Positions 1-8,987 are shown, numbered from the stretch's first letter. The stretch: DNA of 64,000 nucleotides from Salinispirillum marinum (GCF_042651565.1 NZ_JBHSDF010000003.1); one strand, 5' to 3'. Numbers and translations are program-made. The notes: generated by a model from the sequence alone, not told the origin.

Positions 1-185
1 CAAACACGGAAGGGGGAGACCCTGACCTCGAAGAGAGCGAAGCTTTTGGCATCAGGCTTGCCATTTCTGGCGACGGCAACACCCTAGCGGTCGGGGCGGC
101 TGGAGAAGGCAGCAACGCGACCGGCTTGGGCGGCGACCAGACCAACAACTCGAATACTAATAGCGGCGCCGTCTATCTATACTGA
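1..185 (+). CDS. C-terminal fragment of an FG-GAP/integrin-like beta-propeller protein
   Basis: The frame is open from the window edge to a TGA at 183-185. About 60 residues are visible, including a LAISGDGNTLAVGA stretch followed by a Gly/Asn-rich loop and a final SGAVYLY. This is the signature of FG-GAP (integrin alpha-like) repeats, which form extracellular beta-propellers and often bind calcium. The last blade ends exactly at the stop, so the propeller closes the protein. The start and all other domains lie outside the window, so location and role cannot be read here. A strong hairpin follows 50 bp downstream. Confidence 0.75.
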   Translation, partial: NTEGGDPDLEESEAFGIRLAISGDGNTLAVGAAGEGSNATGLGGDQTNNSNTNSGAVYLY

Positions 186-232
186 GCCCGACAAGACGAA
201 AATCTGCACTGTAGTCTGGCATGGGTAATATG

Positions 233-269
233 AAAAAATCCGGCGCTCGTTGCGAACGCCGGATTTTTT
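233..269. terminator. Bidirectional Rho-independent terminator
   Basis: A-rich tract, ATCCGGCG, a short loop, CGCCGGAT, then a T tract. The stem is flanked by A6 and T6, so it can work in both directions. It sits between the FG-GAP gene (+) and putA (-), which converge here. Confidence 0.85.
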
Positions 270-297
270 GCTTGGTACTATTATCCCCGCAGTCTTC

Positions 298-3200
298 TTA
301 CGCATCACCACCCAGTGATAACAGGCTAGCATTGCCGCCCACCGCTGTGGTGTTGATGGTGCGAGTCCGTTCGGTCGCAAAGCGCAATACATAGTTCGGG
401 CCACCGGCTTTCGGGCCAGTGCCGGACAACCCGCGTCCGCCGAAGGGTTGTACACCGACCACCGCACCAATCTGGTTGCGGTTGATGTAGCAGTTACCGA
501 CGCGCACGCGCTTTTCAATGTAAGCCGCGGTGGCTTCATTGCGCGTATGCACACCCAAGGTCAGGCCGTAACCGGTGCCGTTAATGGCATCCAACACGGT
601 ATCCAGTTCTTTGGCTTTGTAGCGCAGAACGTGCAGTACGGGCCCGAATTGTTCGCGGCCCAATTCGGCAATGCTGCCAATCGACAAGACGGTGGGAGGG
701 ACGAAGGTGCCGCTTGCACAGGCTTCGGGCAAGGTCATCTGGTGAATTAATTTGCCAGCTTGGGTCTGTTTGGCCACATAGGCCAGCAGTCCATCGCGGG
801 CTTTTGCATCAATCACAGGGCCCACATCGGTGGACAGATCTTCCGGGTTACCTACCCGCAACTCTTCCATCGCGCCTTTGATCAGCTCGACCACGCGGTC
901 ACCAATGTCATCTTGTACACAGAGTACACGCAACGCCGAGCAACGCTGTCCGGCGGAAGCAAAGGCGGAATGAATTACATCGGTCACCACTTGTTCAGGC
1001 AAGGCGGTGGAGTCCACCACCATGGCATTTTGCCCACCCGTTTCCGCGATGAAGGTAGCGATCGGACCTTCTCGGTCGGCGAGCTGCCGGTTAATGACAC
1101 GCGCGGTTTCGGTTGACCCGGTAAACGCAATGCCGGAGATGCGCGGATCGGGCACCAGTGCACCGCCGACTACTCGCCCTTCACCGGGCAACAGTTGCAG
1201 CACCTTGGCAGGCATCCCCGCTTGATAGAACAGTTCCACCGCCCGCGCTGCGATCAGTGACGTGGTTTCCGCAGGTTTCGCCAGTACGGTGTTACCGGCC
1301 ACCAGAGCGGCGGCGATCTGACCTAGGAAGATAGCCAGCGGAAAGTTCCATGGGCTGATGCACAGGAATACGCCCCGACCTTCGTAATACAGTTCGTTGC
1401 TTTCACCGGTTGGCCCCGGCAGTTTAATACTGCTGGTAAAGTGATGCCGTGCTTCGCGGGCATAAAAACGACAAAAGTCGACCGCTTCGCGCACTTCATC
1501 AATGCCGTCTTGCAACGTTTTACCGGCTTCGCGGGTACATAAAGCAATCAATTCGCCTTCGTTGTCTTCCAACAGATCGGCCATGCGTTCTAGGACGGCC
1601 GCCCGCTGGCTCACGGGGGTTTGATACCATTCTGTAAAACTGCTATCGGCAATTTCAAGCGCTTTGCGGCACTGCTCTGCGGTGGCGAAATCGACTTGCC
1701 CTACCGCCAAGCTCTGGTCATAGGGGCTTTTGACCTCCATGGTTTGGCCAGAGGCTTCAGGCTTGCCTGCCAACAGAGGGTATGCACGCCACAGCGTGTT
1801 ATCAAATTCGGATATTTTGGACATGAGGGCGCTCCGTTCAGCGTCTATCATCAGATTGTGGCCACGCGAATTCATGCGTTCAGGGCCGTATATGGCATTC
1901 GGCAAGACGATACGGGTGTTGCTGTGGTGCTCGCGCACCGCCACCAGTTCGACCGGAGAGGCGATCAGCTCTGCCACCGGGGTACGTGCATCCACCAAGC
2001 GATGCACGAAGGACGAGTTCGCGCCATTTTCCAATAGCCGCCGCACCAAATAGGGCAGCAAGTCTTTATGCGCGCCGACTGGGGCATAAATACGGATGGA
2101 GCGTTGCTCGCCACTTTTGAAGGTGTCATACAGGGCGTCGCCCATACCATGCAGACGCTGGAATTCAAAGTCTTTGCCTTCGCCCATGGTGTTTATGGCC
2201 GCCACCGTATGCGCGTTATGCGTGGCAAATTGCGGGAAGATATGCGGTTGCACCGCATCGCTCAATAAGTAACGCGCACAGGCCAAATAGGCGGTGTCGG
2301 TGTTTTCTTTCCGCGTATACACCGGGTAGCCTTGGGTACCCAACTGTTGGCAATGTTTGATTTCACTGTCCCAATAGGCGCCTTTTACCAAACGAACAGG
2401 AATACGGTCACCTTGCTGGCGCGCCAAATGGGTAAGATAACCCAACACCGGCAAGGCACGTTTTGAATAGGCCTGAATCACTAGGCCCAAATTGCCAAAA
2501 CCCTGGACTTTGGGATGTTGATAAACGCGTTCGAACAAGGCCAGTGAAAGCTCCAAGCGGTCCGCCTCTTCGGCATCTATGGTGATACCGATGTTGTTTG
2601 GCCTGGCGACGTCGACCAGCGACAGTACTCGTTCCGACAATTCCGTCAGTACGCGCTCGCGCTGGGTTTCTTCATAGCGCGGGTGTAATGCGGATAGCTT
2701 GATCGATATGGTCGGCAGCGGCACATCTTGCGGCCATTGCGTACTGAAGGCGGCCAAGGTTTCTATAGCTTGACGGTACGAGGCTAAATAACGCGTGGCA
2801 TCTTTTTCCGTCAACGCTGCTTCGCCCAGCATGTCGTAGGAATAGGTGTATTTTTTGGCGCGATAGGGCTTACCGTTTTTCAAGGCTTCTTTAATGCTTT
2901 GCCCGAGTACAAACTGCTTACCCATGATGCGCATGGCTTGGTGCATGGCTTGACGGATCACCGGCTCGCCCGCACGGTTGATCAATTTCGCCAGCAAATT
3001 GGCGGGCGACTTCTCCCGACTGTCCAGTCGCACAACACTGCCGGTCAGCATCAACCCCCACGTCGAAGCATTGACCAGCAGAGAATCCGACTTACCTAGG
3101 TGTTCCGCCCAGTTGGCGGGCGAGAGTTTGTCGCGAATCAGGTCATCGGCTGTTTCTGCATCGGGGATACGCATCAAGGCTTCAGCCAGACACATCAAGA

Positions 3201-3477
3201 TGACGCCTTCTTCGTTATCGAGGCTGTATTCTTGCAATAGTTTATCGACGGCGTGCGCCACATCGGATTCACTGCGCACGCGTTCAACCAGACGTCGTGC
3301 TTGCTTACTGATTTCCCGAGCTTCGGTCACTCCCGATTGCGCCAGCGGCAACAGCGCCTTAACCCAACGGGTTTCATCGACCGAATACAGTTGTGTGATG
3401 GCTTTTTGCCAAGCCGCACTGTCCCAGTGGTCGTAGTCGCCGGTGAGCAGGCGAGCAGGTATAAATAGGTCACTCAT
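298..3477 (-). CDS. putA: Bifunctional proline dehydrogenase / glutamate-semialdehyde dehydrogenase PutA
   Basis: Oxidises proline to glutamate in two steps: FAD-dependent proline dehydrogenase, then NAD-dependent L-glutamate-gamma-semialdehyde dehydrogenase. Counting from the longer open frame (start 3513), the PRODH barrel shows LVKGAYWD near residue 375 and RRLLENGANS near 491. The aldehyde dehydrogenase part shows SPWNFPLAIF near 720, general-base Glu 824 (AETGGQ) and catalytic Cys 858 (GQRCSA). The start chosen, ATG 3477, gives 1059 residues beginning MSDLFIP; an in-frame start at 3513 adds 12 residues. There is no N-terminal ribbon-helix-helix domain as in E. coli PutA (about 1320 residues), so this is the short, non-autoregulating type. 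Transcription must be controlled by another protein. An element shared with the adjacent ABC operon lies 64-102 bp upstream. Confidence 0.97.
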   Translation of the reverse strand: MSDLFIPARLLTGDYDHWDSAAWQKAITQLYSVDETRWVKALLPLAQSGVTEAREISKQARRLVERVRSESDVAHAVDKLLQEYSLDNEEGVILMCLAEALMRIPDAETADDLIRDKLSPANWAEHLGKSDSLLVNASTWGLMLTGSVVRLDSREKSPANLLAKLINRAGEPVIRQAMHQAMRIMGKQFVLGQSIKEALKNGKPYRAKKYTYSYDMLGEAALTEKDATRYLASYRQAIETLAAFSTQWPQDVPLPTISIKLSALHPRYEETQRERVLTELSERVLSLVDVARPNNIGITIDAEEADRLELSLALFERVYQHPKVQGFGNLGLVIQAYSKRALPVLGYLTHLARQQGDRIPVRLVKGAYWDSEIKHCQQLGTQGYPVYTRKENTDTAYLACARYLLSDAVQPHIFPQFATHNAHTVAAINTMGEGKDFEFQRLHGMGDALYDTFKSGEQRSIRIYAPVGAHKDLLPYLVRRLLENGANSSFVHRLVDARTPVAELIASPVELVAVREHHSNTRIVLPNAIYGPERMNSRGHNLMIDAERSALMSKISEFDNTLWRAYPLLAGKPEASGQTMEVKSPYDQSLAVGQVDFATAEQCRKALEIADSSFTEWYQTPVSQRAAVLERMADLLEDNEGELIALCTREAGKTLQDGIDEVREAVDFCRFYAREARHHFTSSIKLPGPTGESNELYYEGRGVFLCISPWNFPLAIFLGQIAAALVAGNTVLAKPAETTSLIAARAVELFYQAGMPAKVLQLLPGEGRVVGGALVPDPRISGIAFTGSTETARVINRQLADREGPIATFIAETGGQNAMVVDSTALPEQVVTDVIHSAFASAGQRCSALRVLCVQDDIGDRVVELIKGAMEELRVGNPEDLSTDVGPVIDAKARDGLLAYVAKQTQAGKLIHQMTLPEACASGTFVPPTVLSIGSIAELGREQFGPVLHVLRYKAKELDTVLDAINGTGYGLTLGVHTRNEATAAYIEKRVRVGNCYINRNQIGAVVGVQPFGGRGLSGTGPKAGGPNYVLRFATERTRTINTTAVGGNASLLSLGGDA

Positions 3478-3540
3478 GATGGGCAGCCCCAAAAAATGCA
3501 ATGGTGTTAACAAACAACAGTAGAGCAGTCGTTAGCCATC

Positions 3541-3579
3541 TTCTTGTCAAAAAAATGGAATCGGTGTTCCAAAAATCCG
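3541..3579 (-). promoter_or_regulatory. putA copy of a two-block upstream element shared with the ABC transporter operon
   Basis: On the + strand the site reads TTCTTGTCAAAAA, 13 bp, then TTCCAAAAATCCG. The same two blocks with the same 13-bp spacer occur at 6847-6885 (13 of 13 and 12 of 13 identical). Both copies lie upstream of a minus-strand gene and have the same orientation relative to it. On the minus strand the first block contains TTGACA, so it may overlap a -35 region. Whether it is an operator or a promoter core is inference. Confidence 0.6.
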
Positions 3580-3590
3580 TCGATTTCTAC

Positions 3591-3631
3591 AAAAAAAGCC
3601 CCAGTCAAACCCACGCAGCGGGCCGCTGGGG
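3591..3631 (-). terminator. Rho-independent terminator of the ABC transporter operon
   Basis: Read on the minus strand: GCCCCAG, a long loop, CTGGGGC, then seven T. It begins 26 bp after the stop of the ATPase gene and ends the operon before putA. Confidence 0.85.
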
Positions 3632-3656
3632 CAAACACAACGAAACGACCCTACAG

Positions 3657-4379
3657 TTAGCGAACTTTCGCCAAAAAGCGCTGCAAATGTTCGCTTTTCG
3701 GATTATTGAACAGTTCTTCCGGCTTACCGATTTCGTCAATAACCCCTTGTTGGAAGAACGCCACGCGATCGGAAACGTCGCGCGCGAAGCCCATTTCGTG
3801 GGTGACGACGATCATCGTCATGCCTTCTTCAGCGAGCAGGCGCATGGTGTCCAATACCTCGCCCACCAGTTCTGGATCAAGAGCGGAAGTGGCTTCATCG
3901 AACAGCATGTAATTAGGTTCCATGGCGAGCGCGCGAGCAATGGCAACGCGCTGTAGCTGCCCGCCAGACAAGGCACTGGGGTAAAGATTGAGCTTATCGC
4001 CCAACCCTACATGGCGCAGTTGCTTCTCGGCCAACGCCAACGCATCCACCTTGCTCATCTTGCGTACCTTGCGGGGCGCCAAGGCAACATTTTCCAGCGC
4101 GGTGAGGTGTGGGAAGGCATTCCATTGCTGAAACACCATGCCGATTTTCTGCCGCAAATGGTTCAGGTTGGTTTTCTTGTCGTGCACTGACATGCCATCC
4201 ACTTCAATGGTGCCCGACTGAATGGGCTCCAAACCATTGATGCAATAAAGCAGCGTCGACTTGCCCGAACCGGAAGCACCAATGACGGACAACACCTCAC
4301 CTTGCTGCACTTCGAGCGTTATGCCCTTGAGCACCTCTACATCACCGAACGACTTACGCACGTTATTAATTTTAATCAT
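3657..4379 (-). CDS. Polar amino acid ABC transporter, ATP-binding protein (GlnQ/HisP type)
   Basis: Cytoplasmic ATPase of a polar amino acid uptake system. Visible motifs are Walker A GASGSGKST, signature LSGGQLQR, Walker B YMLFDEATSALD and the H-loop VTHEMGF; the size (240 residues) is typical of the family. The start is the ATG at 4379, which forms an ATGA overlap with the permease stop and is preceded by AAGGTGG at good spacing. A GTG at 4391 would add four residues but lacks such a site. It is the last gene of a four-gene operon: binding protein, permease, permease, ATPase. The substrate is not fixed by sequence. Linkage to putA makes proline or a related amino acid a reasonable guess. 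Confidence 0.93.
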   Translation of the reverse strand: MIKINNVRKSFGDVEVLKGITLEVQQGEVLSVIGASGSGKSTLLYCINGLEPIQSGTIEVDGMSVHDKKTNLNHLRQKIGMVFQQWNAFPHLTALENVALAPRKVRKMSKVDALALAEKQLRHVGLGDKLNLYPSALSGGQLQRVAIARALAMEPNYMLFDEATSALDPELVGEVLDTMRLLAEEGMTMIVVTHEMGFARDVSDRVAFFQQGVIDEIGKPEELFNNPKSEHLQRFLAKVR

Positions 4380-5050
4380 GATCGTTGCCACCTTTTTTCA
4401 ATGTACTCACCGGCCTTAGACAGCGGGAAGGACAAGGCAAAGTAAAACAAACCGGCGATACCCAATATGGTGAACGTTTCGGCGGTTCGGCCTATCAATA
4501 TTTGTGACGCCCGCAGTAATTCGACATACCCGAGCACGGACACCAGGGCGGAGTCCTTGATCACACTCAATGCAATCCCCAGCCATGAGGCAAATACGGC
4601 GCGAATACCCACTGGCCACACCACATAGCGCATGTCTTGCCAATAAGTCATGCCCAACGACCGGCTGGCCCGCCGCAACGACTGCGGTACTGCTTCGATA
4701 CCGCCACGTGCCACCGAGGCCACTAGGGCTGAGGTGTACACCGACAGCACGATGGTCCCGGACCAGAAGGCTTCCATGGGATACCCGGCAATGGCGATAA
4801 AAGAGTCAAACAGGATCAGTTGAATCAACAGCGGCACGCTGCGGAACACATCCAAAACAGAATTCACGCAGAACTGCACAAAACGATTCCCGGCGGCCAT
4901 AAACCAACCAAACACTATGCCGAATAAGGTCCCGGCAGTGATGGAGATGGCCGAAATGTGCAAGGTGCGCAGTGCCGCTTCGCCCAGGTAAAGCATGTCC
5001 TGGGGGCGCAGATCACCAAATATTTGTACCGTACTGGTCGCAGTAGACAT
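4376..5050 (-). CDS. Polar amino acid ABC transporter permease (second subunit)
   Basis: Inner-membrane subunit of the His/Glu/Gln/Arg family, about 224 residues with several hydrophobic segments. The cytoplasmic coupling loop reads GIEAVPQSLRRASRSLGM, close to the family EAA consensus. The start ATG 5050 overlaps the upstream permease stop (TGATG) and is preceded by GGGAGG. It presumably pairs with the other permease to form the heterodimeric channel. Confidence 0.92.
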   Translation of the reverse strand: MSTATSTVQIFGDLRPQDMLYLGEAALRTLHISAISITAGTLFGIVFGWFMAAGNRFVQFCVNSVLDVFRSVPLLIQLILFDSFIAIAGYPMEAFWSGTIVLSVYTSALVASVARGGIEAVPQSLRRASRSLGMTYWQDMRYVVWPVGIRAVFASWLGIALSVIKDSALVSVLGYVELLRASQILIGRTAETFTILGIAGLFYFALSFPLSKAGEYIEKRWQRS

Positions 5051-5724
5051 CACCGACCTCCCGATTCATGACGGAACAGGCTGCGTCCTAGAATACGCAT
5101 ACCAATAAGCAGGGTTTTTGCCATCAGGTAATAGATCACCGCCGTGGCAGCAAAGAACTCAAAGGCCCGGAACGTTCGTGAGTACAAGAATTGCGTTTCA
5201 CCCGACAGTTCACGCAAGCCAACCAACATACCCAGGGAGCTCATCAACAAGACCCAAATGAACTGGTTCGTCATTGGGTAATACACGGCCCGTAAAAGCT
5301 GTGGCACCATCACATAGACTTGTGATTGCGTGAAGCTCATGCCCAATGAGCGTGCGGCGCGCAATTGAGTACTCGGTATGGCCTGATAGCCACCCCGAAA
5401 GGTTTCCGCCATATAGCCCGCAGTATTGAACGCCAAGGCCATAACAACGGTGGGATATGGGTCGATAATGATACCCACGGCACCCAAGCCGAATTTAAAG
5501 AAGAATAATTGAAATAAAGCCGGTGTATTCCGTGCCACTTCAATCCAAGTGCTGGCAAATAAGCGCAATGGCCATATCGTCGACATCTTGGCAAAGCAAA
5601 TAAAGAACGCAATCACGGTGCCGATTATCATGGATAATATGGACACTTCGAGGGTAATCAGTGCTGCGTCAAATAACTGGGGTAAAGCGCGCCAAACGGG
5701 ACGCCATAAGAACGTATAGTCCAT
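5050..5724 (-). CDS. Polar amino acid ABC transporter permease (first subunit)
   Basis: Inner-membrane permease of 224 residues, same family as its neighbour. The coupling loop GYQAIPSTQLRAARSLGMSF matches the EAA motif. GGAGG lies a few bases before ATG 5724. It is separated from the binding-protein gene by two stem-loops in the 95-bp gap, a common arrangement that lets the binding protein be made in excess. Confidence 0.92.
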   Translation of the reverse strand: MDYTFLWRPVWRALPQLFDAALITLEVSILSMIIGTVIAFFICFAKMSTIWPLRLFASTWIEVARNTPALFQLFFFKFGLGAVGIIIDPYPTVVMALAFNTAGYMAETFRGGYQAIPSTQLRAARSLGMSFTQSQVYVMVPQLLRAVYYPMTNQFIWVLLMSSLGMLVGLRELSGETQFLYSRTFRAFEFFAATAVIYYLMAKTLLIGMRILGRSLFRHESGGR

Positions 5725-5750
5725 ACTGCATAACCTCCGCAGAGAGGATT

Positions 5751-5806
5751 AAGCCTCTTTGGAATTAAAGAGGCTTATAACATAAGGGCGTAATATCTAC
5801 GCCCTT
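5751..5806 (-). promoter_or_regulatory. Two tandem intercistronic stem-loops between binding protein and permease genes
   Basis: Stem 1 is AAGCCTCTTT (5751-5760) with AAAGAGGCTT (5767-5776), 10 bp with a 6-nt loop. Stem 2 is AAGGGCGTA (5784-5792) with TACGCCCTT (5798-5806), 9 bp with a 5-nt loop. Both are perfect. They immediately follow the binding-protein gene, so they may stabilise its transcript 3' end or attenuate read-through into the permeases. Function is inferred from position. Confidence 0.65.
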
Positions 5807-5819
5807 TCAGTGAACGCCC

Positions 5820-6650
5820 TTAGTAATATACGTTCGGCGTAACCAGAGAAGGTGCTTGTCCACCAATCCACTCGCTGTACAGCTCTTCGTAACGACCGCT
5901 GCGCACCTGACGGTTAATGAACAGGTTCAGGTAGTTGATCCAGCCATACTCTTGGCGCAGGGTAATCATACCGACAACATCAGCTCCGAAAGGCGCGACA
6001 GGACCCAATTTCAGATCGCCAAAACGACCGGACTCAATCACGTTTGCAGCCGCTGTATCGGTTACGATAACGGCATCCACCTGACCTTGTGATACCGCAA
6101 GGAAGGACTCGTTTTCGCTTTGGAACGAAAGATAGCGACCGGAATCATCACCCCAGTTGGCCTCTTTATACGCCAGGAACTCGCTTTCATACGTAGTACC
6201 TACCGCAGCACCGACGCGCGCGTCACGCAGGTCTTCCCATGTGGTAATGTCGGAATCCGCAGGCAGCAGGGCTTGGAACTGGAACACCATGTAAGGAATG
6301 GTGAAGCCAACCGTTTGCGCACGCTCCAACGTATCGGAGGTGGACGCAATAGCAACATCGACACGACCGGTGATCAACGCAGGAATACGCTCCGCCCAAG
6401 TCACGCCGACGATTTGGTAATCAACACCCATGGCAGCGGCCAAATCGGCACACATGTCCACGTCCATACCCACCGGGTTGTTATTCTGGTCACGGAAACC
6501 CATGGGTGGGAAATCCAATACCACCGCACAGCGCACTTCACCGCGCTGCAATACGTCGTCGAGCTTATCGGCGACTGCGGTTCCGACCAACATACCGGCG
6601 CTGATTGCACCGACCATCAGTTTTTTCACTAATCCATTCGTTTTGTACAT
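5820..6650 (-). CDS. Periplasmic amino acid-binding protein of the ABC transporter (SBP family 3)
   Basis: Captures the substrate in the periplasm and hands it to the two permeases. The start ATG 6650 (MYKTNGLVKK) is preceded by GGTGGA; longer in-frame starts up to 6701 have no such site. Residues 1-27 form a signal peptide ending AVA before DKLDDV. The mature part is a family 3 solute-binding protein: VRCAVVLDFPPMGFRD, GMDVDMCADLAAAMG and GRVDVAIASTSDTLERA are typical. The ligand cannot be named from these motifs. The gene is first in the operon; a shared regulatory element lies about 200 bp upstream. Confidence 0.93.
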   Translation of the reverse strand: MYKTNGLVKKLMVGAISAGMLVGTAVADKLDDVLQRGEVRCAVVLDFPPMGFRDQNNNPVGMDVDMCADLAAAMGVDYQIVGVTWAERIPALITGRVDVAIASTSDTLERAQTVGFTIPYMVFQFQALLPADSDITTWEDLRDARVGAAVGTTYESEFLAYKEANWGDDSGRYLSFQSENESFLAVSQGQVDAVIVTDTAAANVIESGRFGDLKLGPVAPFGADVVGMITLRQEYGWINYLNLFINRQVRSGRYEELYSEWIGGQAPSLVTPNVYY

Positions 6651-6979
6651 AATGATTCCACCGTAAGTTTTTGATCGCATGACAAACCCATAGTGCGGCA
6701 TAATGCGCTGCCTTATTTATGGATTTTTTGCTGGTGCACTCATTGCATTGCTAGGCCATCGATCGGGCTATCGTTTTTATTTTTTAACTGTATGCATGAG
6801 TCTCTGTTGAAGAGACCTATACAGCATCGCCAATAAACCCCCTCAGTTCTTGTCAAAAACGCCGGACAATTATTCCAAAACTCCGGTTATGGACAGCACA
6901 TACGAATATTCATTGATTTACGCAACACAGCGTAATATTCATTTAGGCACTCACACACCAAAATAATAAGAGCGCTGCC
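6651..6979. promoter_or_regulatory. Divergent promoter region between the ABC operon and a chemoreceptor gene
   Basis: An AT-rich 329-bp gap with no convincing reading frame. It holds the shared element at 6847-6885 and a small hairpin, GTCTCT (6800-6805) with AGAGAC (6811-6816). The transporter operon leaves to the left and the chemoreceptor to the right, so one regulator could serve both. Exact -10/-35 boxes are not clear to me. Confidence 0.55.
6847..6885 (-). promoter_or_regulatory. ABC-operon copy of the two-block element shared with putA
   Basis: On the + strand: TTCTTGTCAAAAA (6847-6859), 13 bp, TTCCAAAACTCCG (6873-6885). The putA copy at 3541-3579 has identical block spacing. This copy is also about 95 bp upstream of the chemoreceptor start at 6980, so it could influence both directions. 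Confidence 0.6.
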
Positions 6980-8824
6980 ATGGCTATTCACCTCAACTTT
7001 AAGCAAAAAATGCTGTTAATGATTGCGTTGACCCTGGTGGGTTTTATGGGCCTGGCGGCGGTCGCCGCCAACGCCTTGCGCCAAATGAACGATACCACGC
7101 GCGTGGTGGACCAATTGAACGGCCAACAGGACCATCTGAATGCCCTACAGGTCGATTTATTGCTCGCCGCCAATGCACTCTCTCCTGGAGCCAGCCCGGA
7201 TCAACTGACGGCCTTACCCCAGCGTCACCTGCCGGTACTGCAACCGGGCGGCCCCGCAGGCCAAACGGATACGGCGCTGGCGGAAGCACTCACGCGCTGG
7301 GTCAACACCATGACAGACTGGCTGACGCTGCATACCGAGCGCGGCGTTAATCGTGACGAGGGCGTTCGTGGCGAGGCACAGCAAGCGGTAGAAACGCTGC
7401 GTGAACAAATGTTTTCTATGTTCAATGATGTATTCCAGACCCTACGCACTACCCTCGATGCCTTGAACGACAACCCCAGCCCGGAAACCTACCAGGCCGC
7501 CGAGGCGGCGCTGGCCGCCTTTGAACAAAGTGCTGAAGACTTCGATTTTGTGGATCTCTACGGACCAATCCTGGCCACTCTCCGCACCGCGTTGGAAGCC
7601 ATGGGCCAATTGAACGAACAAATCACCACCTTAAATGCTGCCGCGAATACACAGCAGGCCGACTTGCTCAATCAGGTCAATACCCAACGGGCGGCGTTGG
7701 ATAATCGCTTAACCATCGCCCGATCGGCAGCACTTCAAGCCAGCGAGCGCGCCGAAATTATTATTTTAACGGCCAGTGCGAGCATTGCTTTTCTGGTGAT
7801 GGTGGTGCTCTGGCTGATGCAGCGGCGGGTTTCACGCACCCTAAGCTCAACCGTGACCACCCTGAGCCACATTGCGCAAGGCGACCTAAGCCAGCGCTTG
7901 CAGGTCAGTGCCGGTAAACAGGATGAATTCGACCAAGTCGGTCATGCCGTGAACCGGGTAACGCACGATTTATCCAGCGCACTCATCGATGTGCAACGCG
8001 GCAGTTCGGACTTACAGCAGGGCGCAACGGCCCTACGCAGTACCCTGCATGATCTGGTGGTCAGCAACGATGAAGCCAGCCGACAAACCCATTCTGTGGC
8101 CACCTCCGTCCAGGAAATCGCCACCACCGTGCATCAAATGGCCGAAGAAACAACGCAAGCGCATCTGCAAGCCAACGCGGCCAGTCATGCAGCCGAGTCA
8201 GGCCACACGTCGGTGCAGCAGGCGATGGTCGCCATTGAATCGGTGCACGACATTTTTGGCACCTTGAATCAGAACGCCGTCGAGCTGGAAAAAGCCTCCG
8301 AGCGCGTCGACAGCGTTACCGGCATGATCAATGGCCTCGCCGAGCAAACCAATATGCTGGCCCTAAACGCTGCCATCGAAGCGGCACGTGCAGGCGAAGC
8401 CGGGCGCGGTTTCTCCGTGGTAGCCGATGAAGTCCGTGGTTTAGTGGAGAAGACCGTACAGGCCACCAGTAACATCAACAGCATTGTTGACGACATGAAG
8501 GAACAGATGCATCGCCTGATGGCGTCTGTTTCGGCGGGCAGTGCACAGGTGGCACAAGGTAAAAGCATGAGTGAACAAGCCGCACAGGAAATTCATCAGG
8601 TCAAAACACTGGTGGATGAAGTGGCATCACGCAACCAAGTGTTAGCCACCAGTATTGAGGAAATTGCGCAAACAACGGTGGTCATCAGTGATAGCATGTC
8701 GCAAGTCACCGCGTTGGCGCAGGTCAGCAACGACAAGCTGCACGCGGTTGAGGGGTTTTCGGAGCAGGTGGCAGGACAGGCGGAGCAGCAGCAAACGGTG
8801 ACGCAACGTTTCCGCTGCACGTAA
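6980..8824 (+). CDS. Methyl-accepting chemotaxis protein
   Basis: Transmembrane chemoreceptor of 614 residues. A membrane segment at about 10-30 is followed by a long, mostly helical periplasmic domain to about 250. A second segment (ASIAFLVMVVLWLM) leads into a HAMP domain and the cytoplasmic signalling helices. The hairpin tip is canonical: AEQTNMLALNAAIEAARAGE, then GRGFSVVADEVR. Ligand is unknown. The position beside an amino acid transporter and the shared control region suggest sensing of the same compound, but this is inference. A dispersed repeat starts one base after the stop. Confidence 0.95.
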   Translation: MAIHLNFKQKMLLMIALTLVGFMGLAAVAANALRQMNDTTRVVDQLNGQQDHLNALQVDLLLAANALSPGASPDQLTALPQRHLPVLQPGGPAGQTDTALAEALTRWVNTMTDWLTLHTERGVNRDEGVRGEAQQAVETLREQMFSMFNDVFQTLRTTLDALNDNPSPETYQAAEAALAAFEQSAEDFDFVDLYGPILATLRTALEAMGQLNEQITTLNAAANTQQADLLNQVNTQRAALDNRLTIARSAALQASERAEIIILTASASIAFLVMVVLWLMQRRVSRTLSSTVTTLSHIAQGDLSQRLQVSAGKQDEFDQVGHAVNRVTHDLSSALIDVQRGSSDLQQGATALRSTLHDLVVSNDEASRQTHSVATSVQEIATTVHQMAEETTQAHLQANAASHAAESGHTSVQQAMVAIESVHDIFGTLNQNAVELEKASERVDSVTGMINGLAEQTNMLALNAAIEAARAGEAGRGFSVVADEVRGLVEKTVQATSNINSIVDDMKEQMHRLMASVSAGSAQVAQGKSMSEQAAQEIHQVKTLVDEVASRNQVLATSIEEIAQTTVVISDSMSQVTALAQVSNDKLHAVEGFSEQVAGQAEQQQTVTQRFRCT

Positions 8825-8942
8825 AACCTCTTTTTCTCACGCTGGCGTTGTTAAAAATGGTCTCGAAATGCTCCTTTACAGGCGTAAACTGCGCTTCCTC
8901 GCCCGTTTTTGCCTAGCCAGCTTATCGCCTCTGAGGTTTTAA
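8825..8942 (+). repeat. Dispersed repeat of about 116 bp, copy 1 (after a chemoreceptor gene)
   Basis: Starts AACCTCTTTTTCTCA, contains TGGCGTTGTTAAAAA, TTTACAGG and TTTTTGCCTAGCCA, and ends CTGAGGTT. The other copy is at 43604-43718 on the minus strand, with the same landmarks in the same order. Ends AACCTC and GAGGTT are inverted, and internal A/T tracts plus TGGC/GCCA could form a long imperfect hairpin. A partial third copy of the left end follows at 8951-8980. Confidence 0.75.
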
Positions 8943-8950
8943 CTTTCCAT

Positions 8951-8980
8951 AACCTCTTTTTCTCAGGCTGGTATCGCTAA
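8951..8980 (+). repeat. Partial copy of the left end of the 116-bp repeat
   Basis: AACCTCTTTTTCTCAGGCTGG matches the start of the full copy at 8825 in 19 or more positions, then diverges. It lies just past the right end of that copy, so the two left ends are in direct repeat about 126 bp apart. Confidence 0.6.
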
Positions 8981-8987
8981 AGTGTCG

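Noticed and set aside
298..3513. Several long reading frames opposite putA on the plus strand
   Set aside because: They are antisense shadows of a GC-rich gene with no ribosome sites or recognisable domains.
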